Of a stretch of DNA of 64,000 nt, positions 26,415 to 34,490 are shown piece by piece; within the stretch, counting starts at the first letter, position 1; each line of letters opens with the position of its first letter. This DNA comes from Microvirga sp. Mcv34. GTDB taxonomy: Bacteria > Pseudomonadota > Alphaproteobacteria > Rhizobiales > Beijerinckiaceae. Under the pieces are notes generated by a model, which saw nothing but the letters and a program-made list of their open reading frames with translations, did no database searches and was not told the origin of the DNA. The stretch covers positions 62,001 through 126,000 of the forward strand of contig NZ_JALJRK010000001.1 of the NCBI RefSeq assembly GCF_024519725.1, written 5' to 3'. Made by a program: the position numbers and the translations under genes.

Positions 26415-28294
26415 CAGCCGTGTCTGCAGCAGGCGAACCGGTGAAGGCTTTAACCGAGGCGATCGCGCTCGGCGCGCGGCTCGATGACCTCCGCGTAATC
26501 GTTCCAGCTCCCGAGAGGCCTGACACGACCCACCGCCGACAGAACCCCGCGTACATCTGGCCCATGATCGAGGCGACAGATCAACGGATCGGCTTTCTGT
26601 GCGTCTATGGCTCTGGAGAAGCCGAGGAGATCGGTGTCTGGATCTACGGCGAGAACCGCGCCCGGGCGCAGAGATGGTCATTCAGGCGCGTTCCGGAGTT
26701 CAGGGGCGCGATCGCTGCGAACAGCCTGAAGGGCCGTCCGGATGCAGTCATCGTTGCCCTGGCTCCGCAGCAGATTGCGGGTGAGACCCTCCCGAGCCTT
26801 ACTTGCGACAGGGACCTCGTGCCGGTGGTCGTTACCTTTGACCAGCCCATCCCAAGACCGAGGAAGCCCCTAATCCGATCGCTGGAAAACCGCAGGTCCG
26901 CGTCCCTTGAGGAGAAGCCCGCCGGCGATCCTGCTCCTGGCCCATTGCCGGTTGCTGAGGAAGAGGCGCGTACAAACGGCCAGACCCAGCGCGCTGCGGA
27001 GCGACAGGGTGTTCGTGCCCCTCCTTCGGGAGAGGCTCTGCGAGGCAGCATGCTGGCCGACGGGGCTGAGGTGCCAATGCCGCCGCCGCTTGAGACTGCT
27101 CGCAGCAGCGGCAGCCGGTCTGCCGCATCTGAACTGCTCCAGCAGCCGCGAGCGCCACAGATATCGACCATTCGCGCTGCCGACGTGAATCAGCAACGGG
27201 TCTCCTGGCTCTGGCCGGATCGGATCCCGCTTGGGAAGCTGACGATCATTGTCGGTGATCCGGGACTGGGCAAGTCGCTGTTGGGAGCTTACCTGGCCGC
27301 GACGGTGTCCCAGGGGGCGCTCTGGCCGATCACAGCGGACCCAGCGCCGAAAGGATCAGTCCTGCTCGTATCGACAGAGGATGATATCTCCGACACGATC
27401 GTGCCGCGCCTGCACGCTGCTGGCGCCGAAACGCAAGCAGTACACCTGTGCCAGGGGACGGAACACGGCAGCGGCCCCTGCAGCCTGGACCTGACGCGCG
27501 ACATCGAGGCGCTCGAGCAGGCGGCGACCGATCTTGGCGATCTCAAGCTCATTGTCATTGATCCGATCACTGCCTGCCTCGGCAGGGCGAACCAGAACAC
27601 GGCCAGCGCTGTCCGAGCCGTGATGACCCGTCTTGCGGAGTTCGCGGCTCGGACCGGAGTCGCGGTCGTAGTCATCTCGCACCTGAACAAGAGCGCGTCA
27701 CGATCGGCCATGACGCGGGCGACTGGCTCGCTCGCATTCGTGGCAGTCGCCCGCGCCGCGTTCCTCGTCACCAAGGATCCCGTCGACTCAGACCGGCGCC
27801 TGCTTCTGCCGATCAAGAGCAACCTCAGCGCGGATCGCCAGGGCCTGTCCTTTTGTGTCGAGAGAGTCAGTTTCGGCACGGGGACGGCGCCCCGCCTTGT
27901 CTTCGATGATGAGCCTGTCGCCATTACGGCTGACGAGGCCCTGAACGAAACCCGCAGCAAAGAGGCTCGCCCCGCCTTGGACGAGGCCAAGGACTTTCTC
28001 CTGGACTACCTCGCCGATAGAGCAATGCCTGCATTGGACGTGCAAGCCGCGGCGCAAGCGAAAGGCATCTCCTCCGCTTCGCTTCGCCGCGCCAGGACGG
28101 TCTTGGGTATCATACCGAGAAAATCCGGAATGGCTGGCGAGTGGCGCTGGATGCTGCCGGAGCACCCGAAGGTGCTCACGTCGACCGAAGATGCGCATTC
28201 CGATGCGATGAGCACCTTCGAGGCAGATGAGCATCTTCGATTGGGACATGATGCACGCGCATCGCAGAGGAGTGCGGATCAGTATGAGCCATGA
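26411..28294 (+). CDS. RepA-like AAA ATPase/helicase with an extra N-terminal domain
   Basis: A 627-aa protein. Residues about 260-480 form a RecA-fold ATPase of the RepA/AAA_25 type. Walker A is IIVGDPGLGKSLL, followed by VLLVSTEDDISDTI and Walker B LIVIDPITACLG. VVVISHLNKSA and a TGSLAFVAVARAAF region come next. The C-terminal 130 residues include a possible wHTH (DVQAAAQAKGISSASLRRAR). The first 250 residues are unassigned and include a proline/glutamate-rich linker. It is translationally coupled to the HUH-like gene and probably acts in replication of the excised element. Confidence 0.85.
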   Translation: MTAVSAAGEPVKALTEAIALGARLDDLRVIVPAPERPDTTHRRQNPAYIWPMIEATDQRIGFLCVYGSGEAEEIGVWIYGENRARAQRWSFRRVPEFRGAIAANSLKGRPDAVIVALAPQQIAGETLPSLTCDRDLVPVVVTFDQPIPRPRKPLIRSLENRRSASLEEKPAGDPAPGPLPVAEEEARTNGQTQRAAERQGVRAPPSGEALRGSMLADGAEVPMPPPLETARSSGSRSAASELLQQPRAPQISTIRAADVNQQRVSWLWPDRIPLGKLTIIVGDPGLGKSLLGAYLAATVSQGALWPITADPAPKGSVLLVSTEDDISDTIVPRLHAAGAETQAVHLCQGTEHGSGPCSLDLTRDIEALEQAATDLGDLKLIVIDPITACLGRANQNTASAVRAVMTRLAEFAARTGVAVVVISHLNKSASRSAMTRATGSLAFVAVARAAFLVTKDPVDSDRRLLLPIKSNLSADRQGLSFCVERVSFGTGTAPRLVFDDEPVAITADEALNETRSKEARPALDEAKDFLLDYLADRAMPALDVQAAAQAKGISSASLRRARTVLGIIPRKSGMAGEWRWMLPEHPKVLTSTEDAHSDAMSTFEADEHLRLGHDARASQRSADQYEP

Positions 28295-28526
28295 GGAAAC
28301 CCTCGGGAGTGCCGACCAGACTGTCTCGATGGAGTACCAGGACGAGCGGTTAACGCGCTTACCTCCGCAAGCGATGCCGGCGCGTGCGCCGGTTCCGCCG
28401 ACAGCGTCTGAGCAAGGGCAGCTCCGAGCGGCGACCAAAACGGTTATCACAAAGCCGTTTCCGGTGGGCACTGCCAGCACAGGTTCTTCACCGCCGAGAC
28501 CCTTGAGGCGCGTTCCGTCGTCCTGA
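28284..28526 (+). CDS. Possible small hypothetical protein
   Basis: An 80-aa frame starting MSHEETLGSADQTVSMEYQD, overlapping the RepA-like gene end by 11 bp. It is rich in Pro, Ala, Thr and Ser with no domain. It may be a real coupled gene or only an open frame before the initiator gene. Confidence 0.35.
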   Translation: MSHEETLGSADQTVSMEYQDERLTRLPPQAMPARAPVPPTASEQGQLRAATKTVITKPFPVGTASTGSSPPRPLRRVPSS

Positions 28527-28636
28527 GCCTGCTCAGACAAAGCATTTCTGTCGGAGTCGGTGCTTCGATCAATCCTTGATCTATTCCGAACCCAAAAGAC
28601 CGTCCTTGAGCCCCTAAAAGGGGGATAGGAGATCTC

Positions 28637-29134
28637 ATGCCTAGACGTCACAACGCGCGGGGACGCAGCACGACGGAACGCTTCGTCTCGCTGCCGCATC
28701 ACATGCTCCGCTCACGGGCTTGGCGCTCGCTCTCTCCGGTTGCTCGCTCCGTCTTCATTGAACTTGCGGCCATTTACAACGGCAGTAACAATGGCCGCAT
28801 TGCGCTCTCAGCACGCGACGCCGCAGAGGCTGTCGGTTGCTCGAAAGATACGGCTGCTCGCGCATTTGTTGAGCTCGTTGCAAAAGGCTTCATTGAGTGT
28901 TGCTCGCGCGGCCACTTTGACCGCAAGAGCCCGCATGCCAGCGAGTACCGCCTGACGCTGTATCTGTGCGACCGGACGGGCAAGACGGCCACGAAAGCCT
29001 TCATGCATTGGCATGCCGACGAGTCCGAAATCTGTAACCGGTCTGATAGGAGGGACAGCCGGTCAGATCTCCGGGACAGTTCAGGGCTCCGCGACAGAGA
29101 ATTACCATTCACGGTCCGAGGACAGGGACTGTGA
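28637..29134 (+). CDS. Winged-helix replication initiator-like protein; 3' end holds iterons
   Basis: A 165-aa protein. RSLSPVARSVFIELAAIYNG and ALSARDAAEAVGCSKDTAAR (about residues 33-75) make a winged helix seen in small Rep-like proteins of alphaproteobacterial integrative elements. It begins MPRRHNARGRSTTERFVSLP behind GGGGATAGGAG. The C-terminal coding sequence contains repeated GGTCnGA-N5-GGGAC iterons, giving the repetitive tail RSDRRDSRSDLRDS. Binding of the protein to these repeats is an inference. Confidence 0.78.
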   Translation: MPRRHNARGRSTTERFVSLPHHMLRSRAWRSLSPVARSVFIELAAIYNGSNNGRIALSARDAAEAVGCSKDTAARAFVELVAKGFIECCSRGHFDRKSPHASEYRLTLYLCDRTGKTATKAFMHWHADESEICNRSDRRDSRSDLRDSSGLRDRELPFTVRGQGL

Positions 29135-29174
29135 CGCCCTATTCAAGTCCTCGAGCGGTCTGATCATAGGGACA
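29040..29174 (+). repeat. Iteron array 1 (four 18-bp repeats), possible replication origin
   Basis: 18-bp repeats with consensus GGTCnGA-N5-GGGACa start at 29040, 29061, 29113 and 29157. The first three lie in the 3' end of the HTH initiator gene. The spacing pattern (0, +21, +73, +117) recurs exactly in a second array. Confidence 0.8.
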
Positions 29175-29318
29175 CACATAATCTGCCAGATGGGGGCTGG
29201 GGTGGAAGGAACGGAAAAGGACAAATGCTTTGGCGAGAGGTGCAAGTGTCGACTGCACCGCAGGATGAAGAGCATTTTTAGAGCAGAGCAACCGCCGGAT
29301 AAGCATAAGGAGTGAATA

Positions 29319-29759
29319 ATGATGGACATTAATGAGTTCTCCGCGCGCTATCAGATCAGCCCATCGTGGGCGCGCCGGCTGGTTCGTGCGGGAGAGATCA
29401 AAGCTGAAAAGACCAATGGCCGTTACCTCATCGCATCAGAAGAGGCAGAACGCTGGATGACAGAGAATCCGTACCGCATCTGGGTAAGAAACATCAGTCG
29501 TCCCGAGCTTCCGGCCGTTGCAGCAAATACGTGTGATATGCTCACTCTAATTTTCTGCTCAAAGAGTTACAATATCCAACACGTTGAAGCACATGGAAAT
29601 ATGCGGTGGCGTGTACAACGGCTTCTCAAGCACGGCATCACGATCGAGCGCGGCTGGCGTCGTGGCACATATCCCTATTACCGTCTCAAGGACGTTGTGG
29701 AGATTGAACTTCCAGAAGAGTCCTGGCGCCTAGAGCCTCACCCAGACTACCAAGATTGA
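29319..29759 (+). CDS. HTH-domain hypothetical protein
   Basis: A 146-aa protein beginning MMDINEFSARYQISPSWARR, a MerR/excisionase-type HTH in the first 50 residues (LVRAGEIKAEKTNGRYLIAS). The C-terminal region has a similar DNA-binding look (MRWRVQRLLKHGITIERGWR). A good ribosome-binding site (AAGGAG) precedes the ATG. It could be a copy-control or excision factor placed between the two iteron arrays. Confidence 0.65.
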   Translation: MMDINEFSARYQISPSWARRLVRAGEIKAEKTNGRYLIASEEAERWMTENPYRIWVRNISRPELPAVAANTCDMLTLIFCSKSYNIQHVEAHGNMRWRVQRLLKHGITIERGWRRGTYPYYRLKDVVEIELPEESWRLEPHPDYQD

Positions 29760-30198
29760 CGGCAGGGTTCACGGCCTCTCTGACTGGACCTGACGGTGCG
29801 AGGTTAACCCAATCGAGCTACGGCGCCGCGACCTGACCAAGAAGAATTTGCGCGATAAGCCCTGTCGATCGCATAGCCTCGAACACAAGCCGGACGCTCG
29901 ACAGGACCCAAGCCAGATCACCGATGGTTTGCACTAAGGCAGGACGGTAGCACGTGAGATCCCGGTGCGGTGCGACTATTCGTGACGCAATATCCCTTCG
30001 AATTCAGGAGCCGGCCAGAGGCCCCGATTTCGAAATGGCTTGGCCAGTCGGCCCTAAAGCATGACTCGGCCCTGCGCTACCGGCAGACGGATCTACAATC
30101 TTTCTGGTGCGAGATGCAGATTGATGACGAGGATCCTCCCGAGGGGAGAGCCTGACAGCAATCGGCCGGTATCGCTTGTCGTAGCCAAATTTGTAGCT

Positions 30199-30333
30199 GG
30201 TCCGATAGAGGGGACAGCCGGTCCGACCAGAGGGACAGCTAAGGACTCCACGAAAGAAAATTACCGCCTTCGGTCCGATGACCGGGACCGGGCAGTGTGA
30301 TTTCAGCCCTCCAGCGGTCCGACGACAGGGACA
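30199..30333 (+). repeat. Iteron array 2, duplicated origin-like region
   Basis: Repeats matching GGTCnGA-N5-GGGAC start at 30199, 30220, 30272 and 30316. Offsets are identical to array 1. The DNA between repeats is also similar (for example GAAAATTACCGCC against GAGAATTACCATT), so it is a diverged copy of the initiator-gene 3' end. No intact initiator frame is attached. The surrounding 29760-30642 has no other gene that I can support. Confidence 0.75.
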
Positions 30334-30642
30334 CATATAGTCTACCATGTGAGGGACGAGTGAGACGGCCCCTTGAGAGAATCTAAGCGCCGAGATTTGC
30401 AGCTTGTCCTGGTTCCTCGGAAGCCGAGGGTACGATTCATGGAGGGACCCGCCGGGTCCTCGCCTGGTGGAGCTCCCGCTCACAAGAATGTCCGCTTCGA
30501 CCTGCTAAGCGGTCCCAAACGTAACTTCCGCCTTGTGCCATTACGAGAAGTTCCGGCGTATCAATTTTGCGGAGTCCGTTTGTGGAACAAGGGGGGAGCA
30601 CCACGGCGTTGACTGCCATTGTTCTCAAGCGCCGGAGCGCCC

Positions 30643-30900
30643 ATGCCCCGCTTTTTCTTCGACATCCATGACAGCGGGGTCTTCGCGCCGGACCGTCAAT
30701 GACCGGAACTGAAGGACGTTGAGGCTGCCAAGGCTAGGGTCAAGAAAGCCCTGCCCGATCTTTTGAAAGATGAAATGTCAGATGGGGAGCGGCGCGATTT
30801 TACCATCGATGTCAAAAACGCGGTGGGACAGATCGTCTGGCGGATCACGCTTTCGCTATCCGTGGAAAGCCTATCGCAAGGCTCCATAGCAATCACTTGA
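30643..30900 (+). pseudogene. DUF6894 family gene with an in-frame TGA
   Basis: From ATG 30643 the frame reads MPRFFFDIHDSGVFAPDRQ, then TGA at 30700-30702, then PELKDVEAAKARVKKALPDL and a terminal FTIDVKNAVGQIVWRITLSL. This is a full-length DUF6894 sequence apart from one nonsense codon at position 20. A C-to-T or similar point mutation is the simplest cause. Confidence 0.75.
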
Positions 30901-30965
30901 CCAGAGCCAAGACTCGCACGTAACCAGCTTTATAGAGTTGAAGCTGAAGTCCGAGATCAAAAAGA

Positions 30966-30993
30966 AAAGCGCCTTGTCCGGAGACGGCGCTTT
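30966..30993 (+). terminator. Hairpin, possible terminator after the DUF6894 pseudogene
   Basis: AAAGCGCC pairs with GGCGCTTT around GTC-CGGA-GAC. The downstream T content is weak (TTTGAGTTTA), so efficiency is uncertain. The following 31006-31371 has no gene I can support. Confidence 0.45.
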
Positions 30994-31371
30994 GAGTTTA
31001 CGGATCCGTAGGGGCAAATAAAACAGATCCGATGGATGCACCTGCTCACATAAAGCTCTTCCTGTCTTGGTTATCAGCTCTTTGCAGAGTGCGGCATTTT
31101 CGCAGCAATGGCCGACAATAGGGATTTGTACTTATTGCAGACCTCGCACACGATCGATATGCAGGCGTCACCGTAGGGGCAAATACGGGCTCAAGGGTCG
31201 CGAACACGGTTACAAGATCGGGCGCGGCCCTTTTTCATGGACGCTCTGGCTCAATCTCATTGGTGCGCGAATACCGCGCGGCTCATCGCCTTTATGGAAT
31301 AGCGCTGGCGGTGGGTTCGGGTCGGGTGTAGACAAAGGGATCGCCGGTATAAACGCCCCAGGCGCCGACGA

Positions 31372-31402
31372 CTGAGAGATGCGCGCGCTCCCGCCTGTAA
31401 GG
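31372..31402 (+). promoter_or_regulatory. Conserved leader motif, copy A
   Basis: CTGAGAGATGCGCGCGCTCC, continuing CGCCTGTAAGG, lies 14 bp before the alpha-CTD-like gene at 31417. Close copies precede the genes at 37056 and 38670 at nearly the same distance. It could be a core promoter or a 5' leader. Confidence 0.6.
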
Positions 31403-31416
31403 CCTTGGAACCGCAC

Positions 31417-31665
31417 ATGCCTCGTCATTCTCAAACCTGCACCGGCCCCATTGCGGATCTTTATTTACCTCAGCTTGCCTGGGACGTGTTCCATCGAGAG
31501 AACATCCAGACGATCGCTCAGCTCAGGGCAGTTGCTGGCCAGCTCGAGCGGCTCGAAGGTTTCGGACCCACAACGGTGCGCGTCATCAGACAAGAACTCG
31601 ACCGCGTAGCGGCACCTGGAGAGCAATTGTTTCATGACGGACAGCTTTCTGCGTGGGGCGCGTAA
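31417..31665 (+). CDS. Small protein resembling the RNA polymerase alpha C-terminal domain, copy 1
   Basis: An 82-aa protein, start ATG 31417 (MPRHSQTCTGPIADLYLPQL). The segment LYLPQLAWDVFHRENIQTIA, then QLRAVAGQLERLEGFGPTTV, matches the layout of the alpha-CTD helix-hairpin-helix (L.L..RA.NCL..E.I..I.DL, then N.GKKSL). In this hand alignment the DNA-contact residues R265 and N268 of E. coli alpha are Leu and Asp, so UP-element binding may be lost. It has a close paralogue at 38670-38918, and both follow the same leader motif. Confidence 0.7.
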   Translation: MPRHSQTCTGPIADLYLPQLAWDVFHRENIQTIAQLRAVAGQLERLEGFGPTTVRVIRQELDRVAAPGEQLFHDGQLSAWGA

Positions 31666-31786
31666 CTCATTTAGGTAGCGACATGGAATGCCACTAGAAA
31701 GGCCAATATAAATAATTCTGCCCTCGAAATAATCGTATACTCACGTCCTCCGCAGGTATATACTTGGATAAAGTTGGGAGTAGGTC

Positions 31787-31891
31787 ATGTTTCAGAAAAT
31801 AATGTCCCAATTTTCTTTCGAAAACCAAGCGCTCTTTGCAGCAGCCCTGGCTTTTCTGTTCTGTGGGGCCGTGATCTTGGGGGTGATGTAA
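31787..31891 (+). CDS. Tiny membrane peptide 1 (34 aa)
   Basis: MFQKIMSQFSFENQALFAAA followed by a hydrophobic helix and a short end (GVM). GGGAGTAGG lies just upstream of the ATG. Its stop overlaps the start of the next tiny gene (TAATG). The two short coupled membrane peptides look like a real bicistron. Confidence 0.55.
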   Translation: MFQKIMSQFSFENQALFAAALAFLFCGAVILGVM

Positions 31892-31974
31892 TGCTCTCCC
31901 AGGCGCTGATTGCATTCCTCCTGATGGCCGGCATTGTCGCCATCTACACACTGACGATCCGCTACCACGTGTGA
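31891..31974 (+). CDS. Tiny membrane peptide 2 (27 aa)
   Basis: MLSQALIAFLLMAGIVAIYT plus LTIRYHV: one transmembrane helix with a short basic tail. It starts in the TAATG overlap with the preceding tiny gene. It resembles small subunits such as KdpF or CydX only in size and shape, so no function is assigned. Confidence 0.55.
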   Translation: MLSQALIAFLLMAGIVAIYTLTIRYHV

Positions 31975-32114
31975 GAGAACACCAATCTGGGCAACGGGCC
32001 GGCGCAGCCTGTCCGCTGGGCGTCAAACCCACCACTGCCGGCGATGCTAACAACCCAAAGGGTTTATGGGCACCGCGTGCGTCTGGGCAGCCTCATGAAG
32101 GGCGGTGTTCGAAG

Positions 32115-33116
32115 ATGAACAAACGCGCCTCAGTCATGCAACGCCGCCTCGCAGCCATCTTCTACGCTGACGTGGCCGGCTATGTGCGCCTCATGAATGC
32201 CGATGAGGCTGGAACGTTGTGTCTGCTCGACTCCCATCGGGCCATCATGGATCGCCAGATCATCCAGTACAGAGGCCGCACGGCCAACACCGCAGGCGAC
32301 AGCATCCTGGCTGAGTTTCCAAGCGTCATAGAGGCGGTTCAATGCGCGCTCGGCGTTCAGGAGAGGATTGCCGCGGCGAGTGAGGAAACGCCCGAGGAGC
32401 GGCGGGTCACCTTCCGGATCGGGGTGCATGTCGGAGAGGTCATGGTTCGAGACGGCGACATGTTCGGGGATGGAGTGAACATTGCAGCCCGCATGGAGAA
32501 ACTGGCGCTGCCAGGATTCGTCTGCCTGTCGGAAGCCGCTCACGCCTACGTGGCCAGGGTGTTGCCGCTGACCTTCGACGACCTGGGGGCACAGCCCGTG
32601 AAAAGTCTCGACACCCCCGTACGGGCCTATATCGTCCACGGCTCCGATCATCCACCATTCCAATTCCTGCCTCCGGTTCATCGCCGCAGCGAGTTCAACC
32701 TGGGGCGACGCTTTCACGCGATCCTGAACCGTGCGCTGCTGGAGGTTACGCGGCCGGAGGGCCTGACGCTGGTCGAGCCTGCGGTTTTGGCCTCCCTTCA
32801 CGATGCCCCTGACATCGACGAGCGGCGGCTGGCCGAGCGGATCGGCGCTGACCTTGCAAGCACCCAGCGGATGGTCCGGCACCTTGAGCGCCGCGGCTTC
32901 GTCAGCAGGACACGGGGGAAACGCGGCAGCGAGACGCGGTTACTGAGCCTCACCCCGGCGGGGCTCGATCTTTTCGAACGACTCCACCCAGCCATCCTTG
33001 CGGTGCGGGATCAGGTCATGGCGTCGCTTTCGGAGCGCGAGCGGGAGACCCTGCAAGATCTCCTGGCCCGCGTGATCAACGCCAACGAACTCAAGGCGAG
33101 CCGTCGCTTCAACTGA
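32115..33116 (+). CDS. Class III nucleotide cyclase fused to a MarR-like winged helix
   Basis: A 333-aa protein. Residues about 8-180 form a class III adenylate/guanylate cyclase domain. The metal-binding aspartates are in FYADVAGYVRL and AGDSILAEF, and the transition-state Asn/Arg pair is in GDGVNIAARME. Residues about 200-330 form a MarR-type winged helix (HAILNRALLEV, then ERIGADLASTQRMVRHLERR and GFVSRTRGKRGSETRLLSLT). The direct fusion of a cyclase to a MarR domain is unusual. ATG 32115 is chosen; an open frame extends upstream to 31971 through the tiny-peptide region. The island's Crp-like regulators suggest a nucleotide-signalling theme. Confidence 0.85.
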   Translation: MNKRASVMQRRLAAIFYADVAGYVRLMNADEAGTLCLLDSHRAIMDRQIIQYRGRTANTAGDSILAEFPSVIEAVQCALGVQERIAAASEETPEERRVTFRIGVHVGEVMVRDGDMFGDGVNIAARMEKLALPGFVCLSEAAHAYVARVLPLTFDDLGAQPVKSLDTPVRAYIVHGSDHPPFQFLPPVHRRSEFNLGRRFHAILNRALLEVTRPEGLTLVEPAVLASLHDAPDIDERRLAERIGADLASTQRMVRHLERRGFVSRTRGKRGSETRLLSLTPAGLDLFERLHPAILAVRDQVMASLSERERETLQDLLARVINANELKASRRFN

Positions 33117-33213
33117 CCCAGGCTCAGGCAAGCGGATGGAGGGTATCAATCCGATTGCTATGAACGCTCGCTCTTGTGTGTTGTGATGGCACGAGCCCTC
33201 GGGGAGATATCCC

Positions 33214-33531
33214 ATGGCCTACATCATGCTTCAGTATGACCGTCCAACCGACTCGCATCACTGGAACGACTACAACCAGCATGTCCGGGATTGGATCACG
33301 CAGCTTCTGCAAATCCCGGGTGCGGTATCGTTTGTGGCCTATCGCACGTCCGATGGGGCCAGCCCGGACACGATCACCATGCTGGAGTTCCGAACCGTGG
33401 AGGACGCGCGCAGGGCGCAAGCATCCGAGCAGTTGCGGAAGGTTTTGGATGGCTTGCGATCCCTCGGCGTGACTGCCAAAGTTCTCCTGGTAGAGCGCTC
33501 GCCATTTACCCCTGAGCCAATACCAGCGTGA
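33214..33531 (+). CDS. Small hypothetical protein, possible dimeric alpha-beta barrel
   Basis: A 105-aa protein starting MAYIMLQYDRPTDSHHWNDY behind GGGGAG. The alternation of strands and helices (AVSFVAYRTS, ITMLEFRTVEDARRAQ, then VTAKVLLVERSPF) is like the ABM/dimeric ferredoxin-like folds, but no family is named. It stands in the island just downstream of the cyclase gene. Confidence 0.65.
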   Translation: MAYIMLQYDRPTDSHHWNDYNQHVRDWITQLLQIPGAVSFVAYRTSDGASPDTITMLEFRTVEDARRAQASEQLRKVLDGLRSLGVTAKVLLVERSPFTPEPIPA

Positions 33532-33803
33532 ACGCGAGACCTCGGCATATCGCGTCTCGTTTCGGCGCGGGCTTTGGATCATTCGCGGCCAGGAGTTTGA
33601 TGCGGCGTGGGAATGTCGCCGTCCCCATAACCCCGTCGGCCGTCGAGTTTGACCTTCGGGGGCGGTTCAGGGCGATCGTCCAGCATCCTCACGGCTTTCC
33701 AAACCAAGTTCACCATTTTCTGCGTGGCGGTGAGAGGGCTCTTGCTCATGGTTGGCTCCCTTGCCGACCCCGAGGCCGCGCTGCGGCAATCGCTTTGTCG
33801 CCG

Positions 33804-34436
33804 CTAGCCGGCGGCTGTAGCGTCGAGGACTTCCGCGAACGCGACCGTCAGTACCGGTTGATTGGCTCGGTTGGTAATTTCGACGTGCCAGCCTCGTCGA
33901 TCCTCGCCATTCTGATCGCCTTCCGCAATCATGTCACGCGCCATGACACTAGCAAAATCCCGCGCAGCCTGAAGGTCAGGGTACCTGTTTCCTTCGGGGT
34001 CTTCCATAAGGCTGCTCTCAGTCCGGATGTTGAGATAGTAGAGAGTTGTTTCTGCCTTGAGCCGCGCTGGAAGTGGCTCACTGAAGCGGTGGCCTGATCG
34101 GGGCGCACCACCCTCATCATCCCACCTTGTGAGATCCTCGCGCTGGCTTGGCTTTTTCGGATGGCGAGCACGCCGGGGTGGTGATGCCAAGATCGTCGTC
34201 GCTTGCATACCAAGCTCGCTCAAGCGCATCGTCCGCCTGCCGAACTCCTCCCGCAACTGGGACTCCCAGACAACTTGGTCATAGGTCTGATCGTCGCTTC
34301 GGATCTGATACTGGGGCTCCCGGTTGCCGGCGGGGAGCAAGACAACAATCTCGTACCCGCTGAGCCAAATCCTGGTGCGCGAAGCGTCTTCGGCATAGCT
34401 GACATGCTGACCGACGGCGTAGCGATGCGTTCTCAT
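33804..34436 (-). CDS. Two-domain protein with C-terminal DUF6894
   Basis: A 210-aa protein from ATG 34436 (MRTHRYAVGQHVSYAEDASR). The N-terminal 95 residues look like a small beta domain of unknown type (IWLSGYEIVVLLPAGNREPQ). A basic linker (RRARHPKKPSQRED) follows. The last 75 residues are a DUF6894 domain (LYYLNIRTESSLMEDPEGNR, PDLQAARDFASVMAR). An in-frame upstream start to 34490 is possible. It is the only multi-domain DUF6894 protein seen here. Confidence 0.7.
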   Translation of the reverse strand: MRTHRYAVGQHVSYAEDASRTRIWLSGYEIVVLLPAGNREPQYQIRSDDQTYDQVVWESQLREEFGRRTMRLSELGMQATTILASPPRRARHPKKPSQREDLTRWDDEGGAPRSGHRFSEPLPARLKAETTLYYLNIRTESSLMEDPEGNRYPDLQAARDFASVMARDMIAEGDQNGEDRRGWHVEITNRANQPVLTVAFAEVLDATAAG

Positions 34437-34490
34437 GACAGGATCCTTTCCTGTACTCGGGCGAAGCCGGTGGTCCTGTTGATCTGTCAC

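Noticed and set aside
29785-29830. Possible tRNA 5' half on the minus strand (GTAGCTCGATTGGGTTAACC)
   Set aside because: The D-arm lacks its closing strand and no anticodon or T-arm follows, so a tRNA cannot be supported; at most a relic.
29040-30333. CRISPR-like array
   Set aside because: Repeats are 18 bp, imperfect, unevenly spaced (21, 52, 44) and have no cas genes; iterons fit better.
30004-30483. Minus-strand open frame of 159 codons across iteron array 2
   Set aside because: It translates the repeats in an arbitrary frame and has no start signal.
31067-31375. Plus-strand open frame of 102 codons
   Set aside because: No ribosome-binding site or domain, and it runs through the conserved leader region.
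33528-34097. Plus-strand open frame of 189 codons
   Set aside because: Overlaps the DUF6894 fusion gene on the other strand and lacks family signals.
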